A stretch of 26,019 nucleotides of DNA, taken from positions 1 to 26,019 of IMG/VR virus record IMGVR_UViG_3300031772_000245; one strand, written 5' to 3'. Shown piece by piece: positions 16,674 through 23,922 of the stretch. Both the position numbers and the translations under genes were made by a program. Origin of the DNA: a virus. Each line of letters begins with the position of its first letter. The stretch's first letter is position 1. The notes below the pieces were generated by a model. It was not told the origin of the DNA, did no database searches, and saw nothing but the letters and a program-made list of their open reading frames with translations.

Positions 16674-16910
16674 ATGTCTGAAAGTAAAAATTGGACTTTA
16701 AATCACGACGGAACACTAACCAGGGAGTTTGGGAGGGTAAAAGTATCCGTCTCATCCCTCGACGAAGAAAATTGGTATGTCGAGTGTCCTGCCGTTCACG
16801 TTAAAAGTGAATGGGTTAATAAAGGCCCTTCTCCTGATTTTGAGAGAGTCGAGAATTTAATTCTTTATCGGTTCGACGAACTGAAAAACGACATTGAAAA
16901 CATTTTTTAA
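16674..16910 (+). CDS. Small phage protein, unknown (78 aa)
   Basis: ATG 16674 (or GTG 16671 just before it) begins a 78-residue frame with no Shine-Dalgarno sequence but an AT-rich leader shared head-to-head with the minus-strand gene. The product looks beta-rich in its first half (TLTREFGRVKVSVSSLD), then has NWYVECPAVHV and an amphipathic C-terminal helix (YRFDELKNDIENIF). Codon use is AT-rich like the adjoining minus-strand gene, so the two may have arrived together between the zinc-ribbon gene and the protease gene. No family recognised. Confidence 0.6.
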   Translation: MSESKNWTLNHDGTLTREFGRVKVSVSSLDEENWYVECPAVHVKSEWVNKGPSPDFERVENLILYRFDELKNDIENIF

Positions 16911-16963
16911 TATACTCCGATTCTTCAGATTTTCATACCAGAGTCTAATCTAGAGGATCATCC

Positions 16964-18520
16964 ATGGCTCGTCGACACTATGCAAATGCTTTGGTAAACA
17001 ATCCAAACATTGAATTTGCGAAATGGATGGATGTTGCTCGTGCTAGATATGAAGGGGTAGTTCCTAAGAATCGCCTACATAGAATCGCAAAATCGACTTT
17101 AAATAAAATAGATATTAATCAGTACCTTCTTTCACATGCTACTATAGTAGCATCTGTTGATACTTTTTCTCCTAAGAATGTTAAACTTGGCCGTCAACTG
17201 AACCGTGGCGTTCAGATCGATGTTAGGTTCCCTGATTTTCGCACTAGCGTCGAATCAGAGAAATATATTAATAACAATCGTGACGCATGGAGTCGTCCTC
17301 TTCTACTCTCTACGTATCGGACTTTCGTCGGTGCTCACGTTTTCGTTGAGCATATTCAACTTCCTGAGCTTTCGAAGGGCTTTATTGTTGATGCCATAGC
17401 CAGAGACCTTGGCGATACCGTCTACGTCGATATTCTCACAGCAACCGATCGCAAACATGCAAGACTAATAGACGATATTCTTTCTTGCAATATGAACGCA
17501 TACAGCATGGGCTGTATAAGTCAGTTCACTATTTGCAATAAGTGCGGAAACGTAGCTGTTGATGATGCTTCTACATGTCCCTGCGTTCAATACGACGGCA
17601 AGGGATCAAAATTTTTAGATGAGGATGGTGTTGAACACGTCCTTTGCGAACTCATTGGACATGCCGCTGTTCCTGATTCAAATCAGTTTATAGAGGCCAG
17701 TTGGGTTAAACATCCTGCTTTTGAGGGTGCTGTTCATCGACAATTCCTGAATCAGGACTTGTTTGGTGAGACGCGCGTTGCCGGCAAAATCCAGAATGCA
17801 TCTCGAATCCACGAGATTCGTAAGGATGTCGAGATACCTGGTGATATGTGGAAACAGGTCGCGTCTACTAAAAGGCGTGCTCTAGATCCTGATCCCGATG
17901 GTGACATTGCTGAAGATGCACCACCGGATGAGGATGCACCCGATGATGCGGATGCCGTAGAGTCTCCAAAAGACAAACCGCCCGCCGCTTCTGGTTCGAG
18001 CATGGATAAGCTTCTCGACCAAGCTCAGGAGAAATTACTCCAGATTCTCGTTGATAAACTTGGGGAGAGATTAACCCCAAAACCTGAAGATGTTGGAAGT
18101 GTTCAATCGTTGAAGGCACCAGTTAACCTGGAATCCGGAAACGACAATCTTCAACATTCCTCAGAAGAGTTTACACGTCGTCTCAAAGCCAAATTCAGTA
18201 AATCTCCCATGCTTGTTCGTTGGGCTTCTGCTACTTGGAAGACCGCATATAATCCAAGCAATCCTAAAGCCCGTGGAAGCCTTTCCCCGAAGTCTCTGAT
18301 CATATTGAGTTGGATAGAAGACAGTCTTAACGGTAAGAATTTTAGTCCAGACTTATATCGTGCAGTTATTGAATCTGGAAAAATCACTGATTATCCCAGT
18401 GAAAAATCATACGTTGCAACCTGCAGATCAAAAATTTTCCGGCCTCTAAAAGGGTCTGAAGAGGCGTTCTTAGTTCGTAAAGGACGAATAGCGTCGTTGT
18501 CCAAAATTTCAAAATTTTAA
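16964..18520 (+). CDS. Prohead (head maturation) protease-like protein with Cys cluster (518 aa)
   Basis: ATG 16964 has AGAGGA at 16952-16957. Residues 60-250 look like the phage prohead protease fold. VFVEH (H130) is followed 51 residues later by YSMGC (S181); T4 gp21-type proteases use a His and a Ser with similar spacing and an SMG/SxGF-like motif. Directly after is CNKCGN plus TCPC (C191, C194, C205, C207), a probable zinc site that I recall in related large-phage head proteases. The rest is an acidic linker (about 305-345), then a basic helical C-terminal domain. R-x-A-S motifs occur at R419 and R508, the latter 11 residues from the end. The C-terminal region may be a fused scaffold or targeting part. 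Location just before scaffold and capsid genes is classical. Confidence 0.75.
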   Translation: MARRHYANALVNNPNIEFAKWMDVARARYEGVVPKNRLHRIAKSTLNKIDINQYLLSHATIVASVDTFSPKNVKLGRQLNRGVQIDVRFPDFRTSVESEKYINNNRDAWSRPLLLSTYRTFVGAHVFVEHIQLPELSKGFIVDAIARDLGDTVYVDILTATDRKHARLIDDILSCNMNAYSMGCISQFTICNKCGNVAVDDASTCPCVQYDGKGSKFLDEDGVEHVLCELIGHAAVPDSNQFIEASWVKHPAFEGAVHRQFLNQDLFGETRVAGKIQNASRIHEIRKDVEIPGDMWKQVASTKRRALDPDPDGDIAEDAPPDEDAPDDADAVESPKDKPPAASGSSMDKLLDQAQEKLLQILVDKLGERLTPKPEDVGSVQSLKAPVNLESGNDNLQHSSEEFTRRLKAKFSKSPMLVRWASATWKTAYNPSNPKARGSLSPKSLIILSWIEDSLNGKNFSPDLYRAVIESGKITDYPSEKSYVATCRSKIFRPLKGSEEAFLVRKGRIASLSKISKF

Positions 18521-18561
18521 TCCGGCTCCAAATCAAGGATCCGTTTAGGAGGCTTTAAGTC

Positions 18562-19752
18562 ATGCGCGAGCGTCTCACCTGGCAGAAGAACTCAAACCCG
18601 CGTCAGGCGGCTACTCAGCGCCGGGCCGATATTTATGAAATGAATCAAGAGCATCCGCAACCCGGAGCGACCGACTACGAGTCGGGCAACCCGGACGAGT
18701 GGGCGGAGACTCCTGCATCGAATAAATCGGTTGAATTAGAATACGACGGCGATCACGTTAAGCGAAATGAAATCGGCCTTCCCGAGTTCCGTGCTGACAC
18801 ATGGGATCACAAGGATTCCGATAAGTGGAACGGCAAAGGCAAATACGACAACCAGCGTCTTGCTACGGAGCAGCGTGCGCGTCTTGCGATGAGAATCGCG
18901 AGCCATGCTCTCCGTACAGACAACAAGACGTTGGTCGAGCACGTTGCTTTGAATCTAATGGGTGCCCCCGATAAGGTGCTCGTTTCGATTGCCACAGGCA
19001 TTAAATCGGCTTCTCCTGATTCACTTCAGGGCGAGGTTCGTTTCCGCCGCTCACTCGCTTGCACCAAGATTGCCGCTCGTCTTCTCGGCGAGAATGGCAA
19101 CGACGAGGAAGCCACGAAGCTTGCCATCGTCATTTCGTCGGTGGATGATCCCACTCTTCGAAAGATCGTTTCCTTAGTCCGCACCTCGCAGAAGCGAGTG
19201 GCGGCTGAGGGTGATGCCGAGGATAAGCCCGAGGAGCACGCTGCAGCTGAGAAGGCTGATGACGAGCCCAAGAAGGATGAGCCCGTGGCTGCCATGGGAA
19301 AAGAAGAGGAAGATTGCGACACCGCAATGGATCAGAATGATCCTAATGCTTTCTCAGCCGCCGAAGCAGCTGAGCTTGAAGCGCTTCTTGGCGAGCAGGG
19401 CGAGTCTGGCGATGCCGCTCTCATGCAGCTCTTCACTCCTCCCACTCCCGCAGCTCCTGTGGTTGATCCCGTCATGCCCGTGATGGTGGCTTCCGACCTT
19501 GAGATTTCGTTCGACCAGGATGAAGCTCCCGAGGCGGCTGCTTCCACTCAGATCGCAAGTCTTGATGACTTGTTTGCTGACAACGACGAAGTCCGGGCCC
19601 AGCGCCAGATTTCAGCTGCCCAGTCCGAGCGCACAGCTCGTGAACTCGGCTTCGGTTCGGTTGGCCGTACCGCTTCCGCAAAGAAGCTTGGTCAGGTCAC
19701 TCGTACCGCTTCCGTGAAGCCCGAAGATCTTCTTTCGAAACTCTGGGGCTGA
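18562..19752 (+). CDS. Acidic scaffold-like prohead core protein (396 aa)
   Basis: ATG 18562 has a strong AGGAGG at 18547-18552. The product is highly charged: a basic helical middle (RLATEQRARLAMRIASHAL), then a long Ala/Glu/Asp/Pro-rich acidic region (about residues 215-355), then a basic tail. This profile and its position between protease and major capsid gene fit a scaffolding or prohead core protein that shapes the capsid and is later cleaved. R-x-A-S occurs at R111, R369 and R381; the last two bracket a short segment close to the C-terminus, a possible conserved capsid-binding tail. GC-rich, well-adapted codons suggest very high expression. Role is inferred from composition and order, not from a motif. 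Confidence 0.78.
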   Translation: MRERLTWQKNSNPRQAATQRRADIYEMNQEHPQPGATDYESGNPDEWAETPASNKSVELEYDGDHVKRNEIGLPEFRADTWDHKDSDKWNGKGKYDNQRLATEQRARLAMRIASHALRTDNKTLVEHVALNLMGAPDKVLVSIATGIKSASPDSLQGEVRFRRSLACTKIAARLLGENGNDEEATKLAIVISSVDDPTLRKIVSLVRTSQKRVAAEGDAEDKPEEHAAAEKADDEPKKDEPVAAMGKEEEDCDTAMDQNDPNAFSAAEAAELEALLGEQGESGDAALMQLFTPPTPAAPVVDPVMPVMVASDLEISFDQDEAPEAAASTQIASLDDLFADNDEVRAQRQISAAQSERTARELGFGSVGRTASAKKLGQVTRTASVKPEDLLSKLWG

Positions 19753-19766
19753 TCGGCTCAGTTTAT

Positions 19767-19804
19767 CCGATAATCATCTACTTAATTTGAGAGATGATTA
19801 TCGG
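19767..19804. terminator. Long perfect hairpin after the scaffold gene
   Basis: Bases 19767-19779 pair perfectly with 19792-19804 (13 bp) around a 12-base loop. No T tract follows, so it is either a processing or mRNA-stability element or a factor-dependent terminator rather than a simple intrinsic one. It begins 14 bases after the scaffold stop codon. Confidence 0.6.
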
Positions 19805-19988
19805 TGATACCATAAATACTATCACATACCAAAACAGGCTCACGGGTCCACAGACGAGATGACGACAATTTTTGAGTAATTCCATTTTCAAGACGGATTC
19901 GCAATTTTTATTGGACTGAATCCATTGAACGTCAAGAATAACTCCTCAAATTGAATCAAATTCAAGTCTATGGGGACTGGAGAAAATC
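19805..19988 (+). promoter_or_regulatory. Non-coding leader before decoration and capsid genes
   Basis: This is the longest non-coding stretch of the late block. CATAAATACT at about 19811-19820 is one mismatch from the T4 late promoter core TATAAATA. Nearer the start codon, TTGAAT-caa-ATTCAA (19951-19965) is a short palindrome, overlapped by an imperfect direct repeat of TCAAATT. Together with the preceding hairpin, this suggests independent transcription or stabilised mRNA for the two capsid genes. The promoter match is a single short motif and is weak evidence. Confidence 0.3.
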
Positions 19989-20642
19989 ATGGGTAGCATC
20001 GGTGGACAGGCCTCCGGCGACTTTCGGTTAAGCCAGGGCGCGCTCCGAATCCTTTACTCGATCACGAAGGACAGTCTTTCGTCGGTCGCAGCTGATGGAT
20101 TCACGCAGCTCAATCCGAACGTTGTCGTTGCGACAGCAAATAAATCAACAACGATTCCTACAAACGTTAAGCGTGGTGTGCTTGGCGGTTCGGTCGCTTT
20201 CACGCGTCCGGATGTCGGGTCAAATACAGTGGGTGGAGCGGTTCTTGTCGCTACCGCTTACGTCGCGAAGACGCGCCCTCTCGGCCTCTTCATCAACGAT
20301 GGTCTCGGCAACGCGTTTGAGAACACGCCTGCCGTGGCATCGGGTAAGTGCCCTCATCTCCGTGGCGGTTCGGTAGGCGTTAAGGTCTACGAGACTCAGA
20401 TCCAGATCGGCGCTTCGACAGCTTTGGCCTATAGCGTAGGCGACAAGCTTTATGCTTCGGTCAATGGCTATCTCACGAACCGTTGGCAGGATTCGTACGA
20501 GGCACAGTGGATCACTGTTGCAACGACTGGTAGCGGCGCTGGCGGCGCGGCAACCGAGCCGGATGTTACCCGTATGGGCACCGTCCTTTCCATCCCTGAC
20601 TCAACCAGTGCCGAGATGTTTCTCGCACTTAGCTTTATTTGA
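19989..20642 (+). CDS. Probable head decoration/capsid-associated protein (217 aa)
   Basis: ATG 19989 has CTGGAG about nine bases upstream. The product is Gly/Ala/Val/Thr-rich and beta-rich (GVLGGSVAFTRPDVGS, GGAVLVATAYVAKTRPLG), with no charge clusters, and includes SVGDKLYASVNGYLTNRW, typical of beta-sandwich capsid decoration or cement proteins. It lies directly before the major capsid gene, the usual place for such proteins, and the pair share GC-rich, selective codon use. There is no signal peptide or membrane segment. It could also be a head-stabilising or vertex protein; the decoration call rests on context and composition. Confidence 0.72.
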   Translation: MGSIGGQASGDFRLSQGALRILYSITKDSLSSVAADGFTQLNPNVVVATANKSTTIPTNVKRGVLGGSVAFTRPDVGSNTVGGAVLVATAYVAKTRPLGLFINDGLGNAFENTPAVASGKCPHLRGGSVGVKVYETQIQIGASTALAYSVGDKLYASVNGYLTNRWQDSYEAQWITVATTGSGAGGAATEPDVTRMGTVLSIPDSTSAEMFLALSFI

Positions 20643-20662
20643 GCCGGAAAGGATTATCAATC

Positions 20663-21556
20663 ATGACAAACCCATTCGGTACTCAGGCAGTCGACAACTC
20701 CATTAAGGAGAAAATTGTCGATCAGTTCATCGGAACCTCGGCAGGGCGCAAGCGTCTTGCGGCATCGATGGTTCAGCCCCTCCGCGAGCGACGCGACTAT
20801 TCGTCGGTTGGCCGTAAGACCTTCTTGGTCGAGCAGCTTCCCGACGGTGCGCTTCCTCTTTACGATAAGGACCCCGATGTGGTCGCTTACGTAATCGGTG
20901 AGGAAGGCGAGAGCATCACGGCAGTGGCGAAGCCCCGTCGTGTGATCTTCCCCCTCTTCGAGATCGCGGCTCTCCCCAAGGCCCCTCTTACGCAGGTCAA
21001 GGAGCGTCGTTATGACCTCCTCAAGCGTATGCAGGACCTTGGTAAGGCCCAGATCCAGGCCGCAGAAGACGACCGCGTCTTCTCAATCCTGGACGCCATC
21101 GCCGTCAACGGCTTCGACTCGCTTCCTGGCGGGACGAACCCCGACGTGCCCGTTGTGGCCCCCATCTCGCCTGCCATCCTCGCGGATGCGTTCGCCGAGA
21201 TCGAGCGTCATGATCTTCGCGTTGCTCGCGTGTTCATGAATGCCGTGGACTACAGCGACATCCGCAAGTTCGGTCGCGATGTCTTGGACATCGAGAGCCA
21301 GGGCGTGTTGTGGAAGTCGGGCGTGATGCAGTCGGGCTGGAACGCCCAGTTCATCGTGTCGCGTCTTGTGCCCGCTGGCGTGGTTTACCTCTGCTGCGAG
21401 CCCGAGATGTTCGGTCGCATTCCGGTGCGTACTGAGCTGAGCATCCTTTCGGCGGATAATCCCGAAGAAAGGACTATAGGTTTTTCTATGTTCGAGAATC
21501 TCGGCATCGGAGCCTACAATCCTCGTGGTTTGGTCCGCTTGATCGTTACCCGTTAA
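20663..21556 (+). CDS. Major capsid protein, HK97-fold type (297 aa)
   Basis: ATG 20663 has GGAAAGGA upstream; TTG 20639, overlapping the previous stop, is less likely. The sequence resembles major capsid proteins of large tailed phages: VQPLRERRDYSSVGRKTF, then FLVEQLPDGALPLYDKDPDV near the E-loop region, a spine-helix region with RYDLLKRMQDLGKAQIQAAEDD, an A-domain region around RVFMNAVDYSDIRKFGRD, and a C-terminal beta-rich end. At 297 residues it is short for the family and has no obvious inserted surface domain. Codon use is the most GC-rich in the window, as expected for the most abundant virion protein. Two hairpins follow the gene, the first with the TAA stop in its loop. Confidence 0.88.
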   Translation: MTNPFGTQAVDNSIKEKIVDQFIGTSAGRKRLAASMVQPLRERRDYSSVGRKTFLVEQLPDGALPLYDKDPDVVAYVIGEEGESITAVAKPRRVIFPLFEIAALPKAPLTQVKERRYDLLKRMQDLGKAQIQAAEDDRVFSILDAIAVNGFDSLPGGTNPDVPVVAPISPAILADAFAEIERHDLRVARVFMNAVDYSDIRKFGRDVLDIESQGVLWKSGVMQSGWNAQFIVSRLVPAGVVYLCCEPEMFGRIPVRTELSILSADNPEERTIGFSMFENLGIGAYNPRGLVRLIVTR

Positions 21557-21569
21557 TACGGGTAGTTTT
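21547..21569 (+). terminator. Hairpin with the capsid stop codon in its loop
   Basis: A perfect 7-bp stem pairs 21547-21553 with 21558-21564; the 4-base loop 21554-21557 contains the TAA stop. It is followed by GTTTT. The short stem and brief T run make it a weak terminator alone, but it precedes a stronger one by 13 bases. Confidence 0.55.
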
Positions 21570-21577
21570 GATCCATT

Positions 21578-21624
21578 TGAACCTCGGAATCGAAAGTTTC
21601 CGGGGTTCATCTGTATTTTCTTTC
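21578..21624 (+). terminator. Intrinsic terminator after the major capsid gene
   Basis: Bases 21578-21589 pair with 21598-21609 (12 bp with one U-G wobble) around an 8-base loop. A T-rich tract follows at 21610-21623. It lies 21 bases past the capsid stop and closes the late capsid transcript before the low-GC accessory genes. Confidence 0.75.
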
Positions 21625-21625
21625 G

Positions 21626-21982
21626 ATGTCGAAAAAGAAAGATCCGAAAGACCTAAAAATTCGCAGGAATCCTACTGAAATATTATGTAAGGGTGAATGT
21701 GGAGAAATTAAACCTGCAACCGAGGAATTCTTTTATTATCGATCAAAGTTCAAAAGCCTGAAAGACGGAACAACTAAAGAATATAAGTATGCTTCCCCAT
21801 ATTGCCGAATGTGTGAGGCAAGTTCTGCCGCTAAATCTCGTCGCGATAGATATCATACTGATGACGGGAAGATTAAAATAGATCAACAAAATAAGGAATG
21901 GCGGGATTCCAATCCCATCTACGTACAACACAAAAATGATCTTCAAAATAATAAGTATTCTACTGATCGGTGGATATCATAG
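21626..21982 (+). CDS. Zinc-knuckle protein resembling the N-terminus of endonuclease VII/HNH proteins (118 aa)
   Basis: ATG 21626 starts right after the capsid terminator, without a clear Shine-Dalgarno sequence. Residues C21-x3-C25 and C60-x2-C63 flank a segment with KPATEEFFYYRS, the pattern Cys pair, K-P-x-x-E-F-F, then a second Cys pair seen at the N-terminus of many phage endonuclease VII-like and HNH homing proteins. The following basic region (SRRDRYHTDDGKIKIDQQNK) also fits. The protein ends soon after, without the His/Asn catalytic part, so it is either truncated or a stand-alone zinc-binding domain. It overlaps the facing minus-strand gene by six bases. A free-standing homing element near the capsid gene is the likeliest origin. 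Confidence 0.6.
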   Translation: MSKKKDPKDLKIRRNPTEILCKGECGEIKPATEEFFYYRSKFKSLKDGTTKEYKYASPYCRMCEASSAAKSRRDRYHTDDGKIKIDQQNKEWRDSNPIYVQHKNDLQNNKYSTDRWIS

Positions 21983-22684
21983 CTCGTGCACATCTTTCAC
22001 ACTCTTCACATTTCTGACCAACTCCATGAATTCCCTATCTATTACTGCTTTCTTGTGCCCTTTCATGAATTTTTGCAGCGTCTCGATTAGGTATTCATTA
22101 TGCTTTAGTGTATATGCTACGCTGATGACAGCTTCTATCATATATTCTTGGTATAGGTCCAGATTTTTTAACTTACTTGCTAACTCCTCTGCTTCTCTAA
22201 TCTTTGGGTTTCGAAGATAGAAATCCTCTTTCTCCGCTGCTTTCGCACAATCGGAGAATTCTTTCGTTTTGATCAATTCTTCTATCAATATCTGCTTGTT
22301 CTTTGCGTATAGATCCGCATGTTCTTTCAGTTTTTCACTGATTTCTCCAATTATCCAATTTTTTAATTGCGGACTGGCTGAACGACGATATGCCCATGTA
22401 CTAATTATATGGTCCGAAACGAACTTATGGCGATTTCTAAATTGGTCTTCGCCACTTATTTCTATCGTTCTACCTCCTGGAATTTTATATGCTACCTTAA
22501 TCCAAACTCCTTGCTCTCTGAAAAGCACTTCATACTTGTCTTTCTTCGGTTTTCTCCAATGTAATTCCGGTTTCAAAAAATATGCAGAATTCGAACTTTT
22601 AAATTCTTCGATCCTTTTATATATCATTGATCCATCTTTTCCAAGTTTTTGAACTTCAAGATGGATGGATTCGGTTACATTCAT
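21977..22684 (-). CDS. Second minus-strand accessory gene, unknown function (235 aa)
   Basis: The frame opens at ATG (complement of 22682-22684) and ends with TGA at 21977, tail-to-tail with the zinc-knuckle gene. It is AT-rich and opposite to the late operon. The product is soluble: a beta-rich first third (KDKYEVLFREQGVWIKVAYK, GRTIEISGEDQF) then a long helical C-terminal part with charged heptads (EISEKLKEHADLYAKNKQ). No membrane segment or known catalytic motif. A short 56-base divergent region (22685-22740) separates it from the endonuclease III gene, so both may start there. Its arrangement copies that of the other minus-strand gene. The family is not recognised. Confidence 0.7.
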   Translation of the reverse strand: MNVTESIHLEVQKLGKDGSMIYKRIEEFKSSNSAYFLKPELHWRKPKKDKYEVLFREQGVWIKVAYKIPGGRTIEISGEDQFRNRHKFVSDHIISTWAYRRSASPQLKNWIIGEISEKLKEHADLYAKNKQILIEELIKTKEFSDCAKAAEKEDFYLRNPKIREAEELASKLKNLDLYQEYMIEAVISVAYTLKHNEYLIETLQKFMKGHKKAVIDREFMELVRNVKSVKDVHEL

Positions 22685-22740
22685 ACTTGTCTCATTACAC
22701 GACTCGTCTGTCGATTTACTACTAGATGTAAAATGCTTTC

Positions 22741-23397
22741 ATGGACTCAGAATACATCGTCGAGGTCTTAGAAACTATATCAAAATATGTTGGCACATCT
22801 CCCGAAGACCTCGCTGTGACTGTCGCTTCCAGGTTAAACAACCCTTTCGCTGTTCTCGTGTCTACGATTCTATCTCTTCGGACCCGAGACGAGGTCACCG
22901 CTATCGTGACTCCTCGCTTTTTAAGCGCTGCTTCGACTCCCCAAGAGACCGTTCTTCTGACTGAAGAACAAATAGAGAACCTTATCTACCCGACCAGTTT
23001 CTATAGGATGAAATCGAAATATATATTGAACATTTCAAAAGATCTCATTTCTAAATTCGACGGCAAGGTTCCGGACTCAATGGAGGACCTTCTTACTTTA
23101 AAGGGCATCGGACGAAAATCTGCGAACTTAATTATAAATCTTGCTTTTAAGAAAGACGGAATATGTGTCGATGCCCACGTTGGAAGAATTGTTAATAGAT
23201 TAGGGTTCGTCCAGACTTCGGATCCCGAAGCCACCGAGTACGCCTTAATGTCTGTTTTACCTCAGAAATGGTGGATTCCGATCAATGGTGATTTCATAGC
23301 TTTTGGACGAAAAACATGTACTCCAACATCTCCCAGATGTTCTTCTTGTCCTGTTTCCCATCTATGTGAAAAGAATGGTGTTAAAAAATTCCGTTGA
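22741..23397 (+). CDS. nth: Endonuclease III (DNA glycosylase/AP lyase) with 4Fe-4S cluster (218 aa)
   Basis: This base-excision repair enzyme removes oxidised pyrimidines and cuts the abasic site. The helix-hairpin-helix is LKGIGRKSANLIINLAF, with the catalytic lysine at K126 and the catalytic aspartate at D144 in VDAHVGRIVNRLGF; the 18-residue spacing is that of E. coli Nth (K120/D138). The C-terminus has C193-x6-C200-x2-C203-x5-C209, the exact iron-sulfur cluster spacing. Length (218) is normal, so the enzyme should be active. ATG 22741 has no strong ribosome site. It lies in the accessory end of the window, beside unknown genes and a Cas12-like gene. A phage Nth may protect its DNA from oxidation or abasic damage. 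Confidence 0.93.
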   Translation: MDSEYIVEVLETISKYVGTSPEDLAVTVASRLNNPFAVLVSTILSLRTRDEVTAIVTPRFLSAASTPQETVLLTEEQIENLIYPTSFYRMKSKYILNISKDLISKFDGKVPDSMEDLLTLKGIGRKSANLIINLAFKKDGICVDAHVGRIVNRLGFVQTSDPEATEYALMSVLPQKWWIPINGDFIAFGRKTCTPTSPRCSSCPVSHLCEKNGVKKFR

Positions 23398-23425
23398 CGT
23401 ATACCTTTAATTCCTATATTATTTT

Positions 23426-23866
23426 ATGAATCCAGATGCGATCTCCACAGCGCTCAATGAGCTTGCTGATTTAATAGATTCTCTCGAAAATCCGAGTATA
23501 TCCAGGGTATCTTCAAGTCTCGAAAGAATAATTAGTAAAGTTGCCTCCGGCTCCACCGCTGTCATCATTGGATGGGGTGATCCTGGATATGATGAAGAAA
23601 AATGGGCCCGGGATAAAAAAGTAGTCGACAAGGTTGTCGGACTACCATTCTGGGCATATGTTGATGATGTAAAGGTTCTCTTCTATTCGGATGAGAAGCC
23701 AGAAAATACTATAGTCACATACAGCCGCAATGGAAATCACAAACCATATTCTCTCATAGAGAGCCAGCAGATCATGGATGCTAGGTATATTGACTCATGT
23801 AAGAAGTTTTCTAGTTGGTCCGAGTTTGAAATTTTCGCTGAAATGGAGATAGTCGGACCGAACTGA
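23426..23866 (+). CDS. Phage protein, unknown function (146 aa)
   Basis: ATG 23426 lies 28 bases after the endonuclease III stop and is preceded by an AT-rich stretch without a Shine-Dalgarno sequence. The first 45 residues form an amphipathic helical region (ALNELADLIDSLENPSISR). The rest is mixed alpha/beta with several aromatic residues: STAVIIGWGDPGYDEEKWAR, VVGLPFWAYVDDVKVLFYS, and a FSSWSEFEIFAEME end. No cysteine cluster, membrane segment or catalytic motif is recognisable. Shared strand and tight spacing suggest it belongs to the same transcript as the repair gene. Confidence 0.7.
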   Translation: MNPDAISTALNELADLIDSLENPSISRVSSSLERIISKVASGSTAVIIGWGDPGYDEEKWARDKKVVDKVVGLPFWAYVDDVKVLFYSDEKPENTIVTYSRNGNHKPYSLIESQQIMDARYIDSCKKFSSWSEFEIFAEMEIVGPN

Positions 23867-23922
23867 CCTGACCTAATTGATTCGTTGCTCCTGATTGTAA
23901 TTTTGGATCGGGAGATCTACAT

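Noticed and set aside
21083-21610. 175-codon minus-strand frame opposite the capsid gene.
   Set aside because: Long antisense frames are common in GC-rich genes with strong codon bias; the capsid reading is well supported.
22685-22740. TAAAAT at 22729-22734 as a -10 box for the endonuclease III gene.
   Set aside because: No acceptable -35 element lies 16-18 bases upstream, and such AT-rich hexamers are common here.
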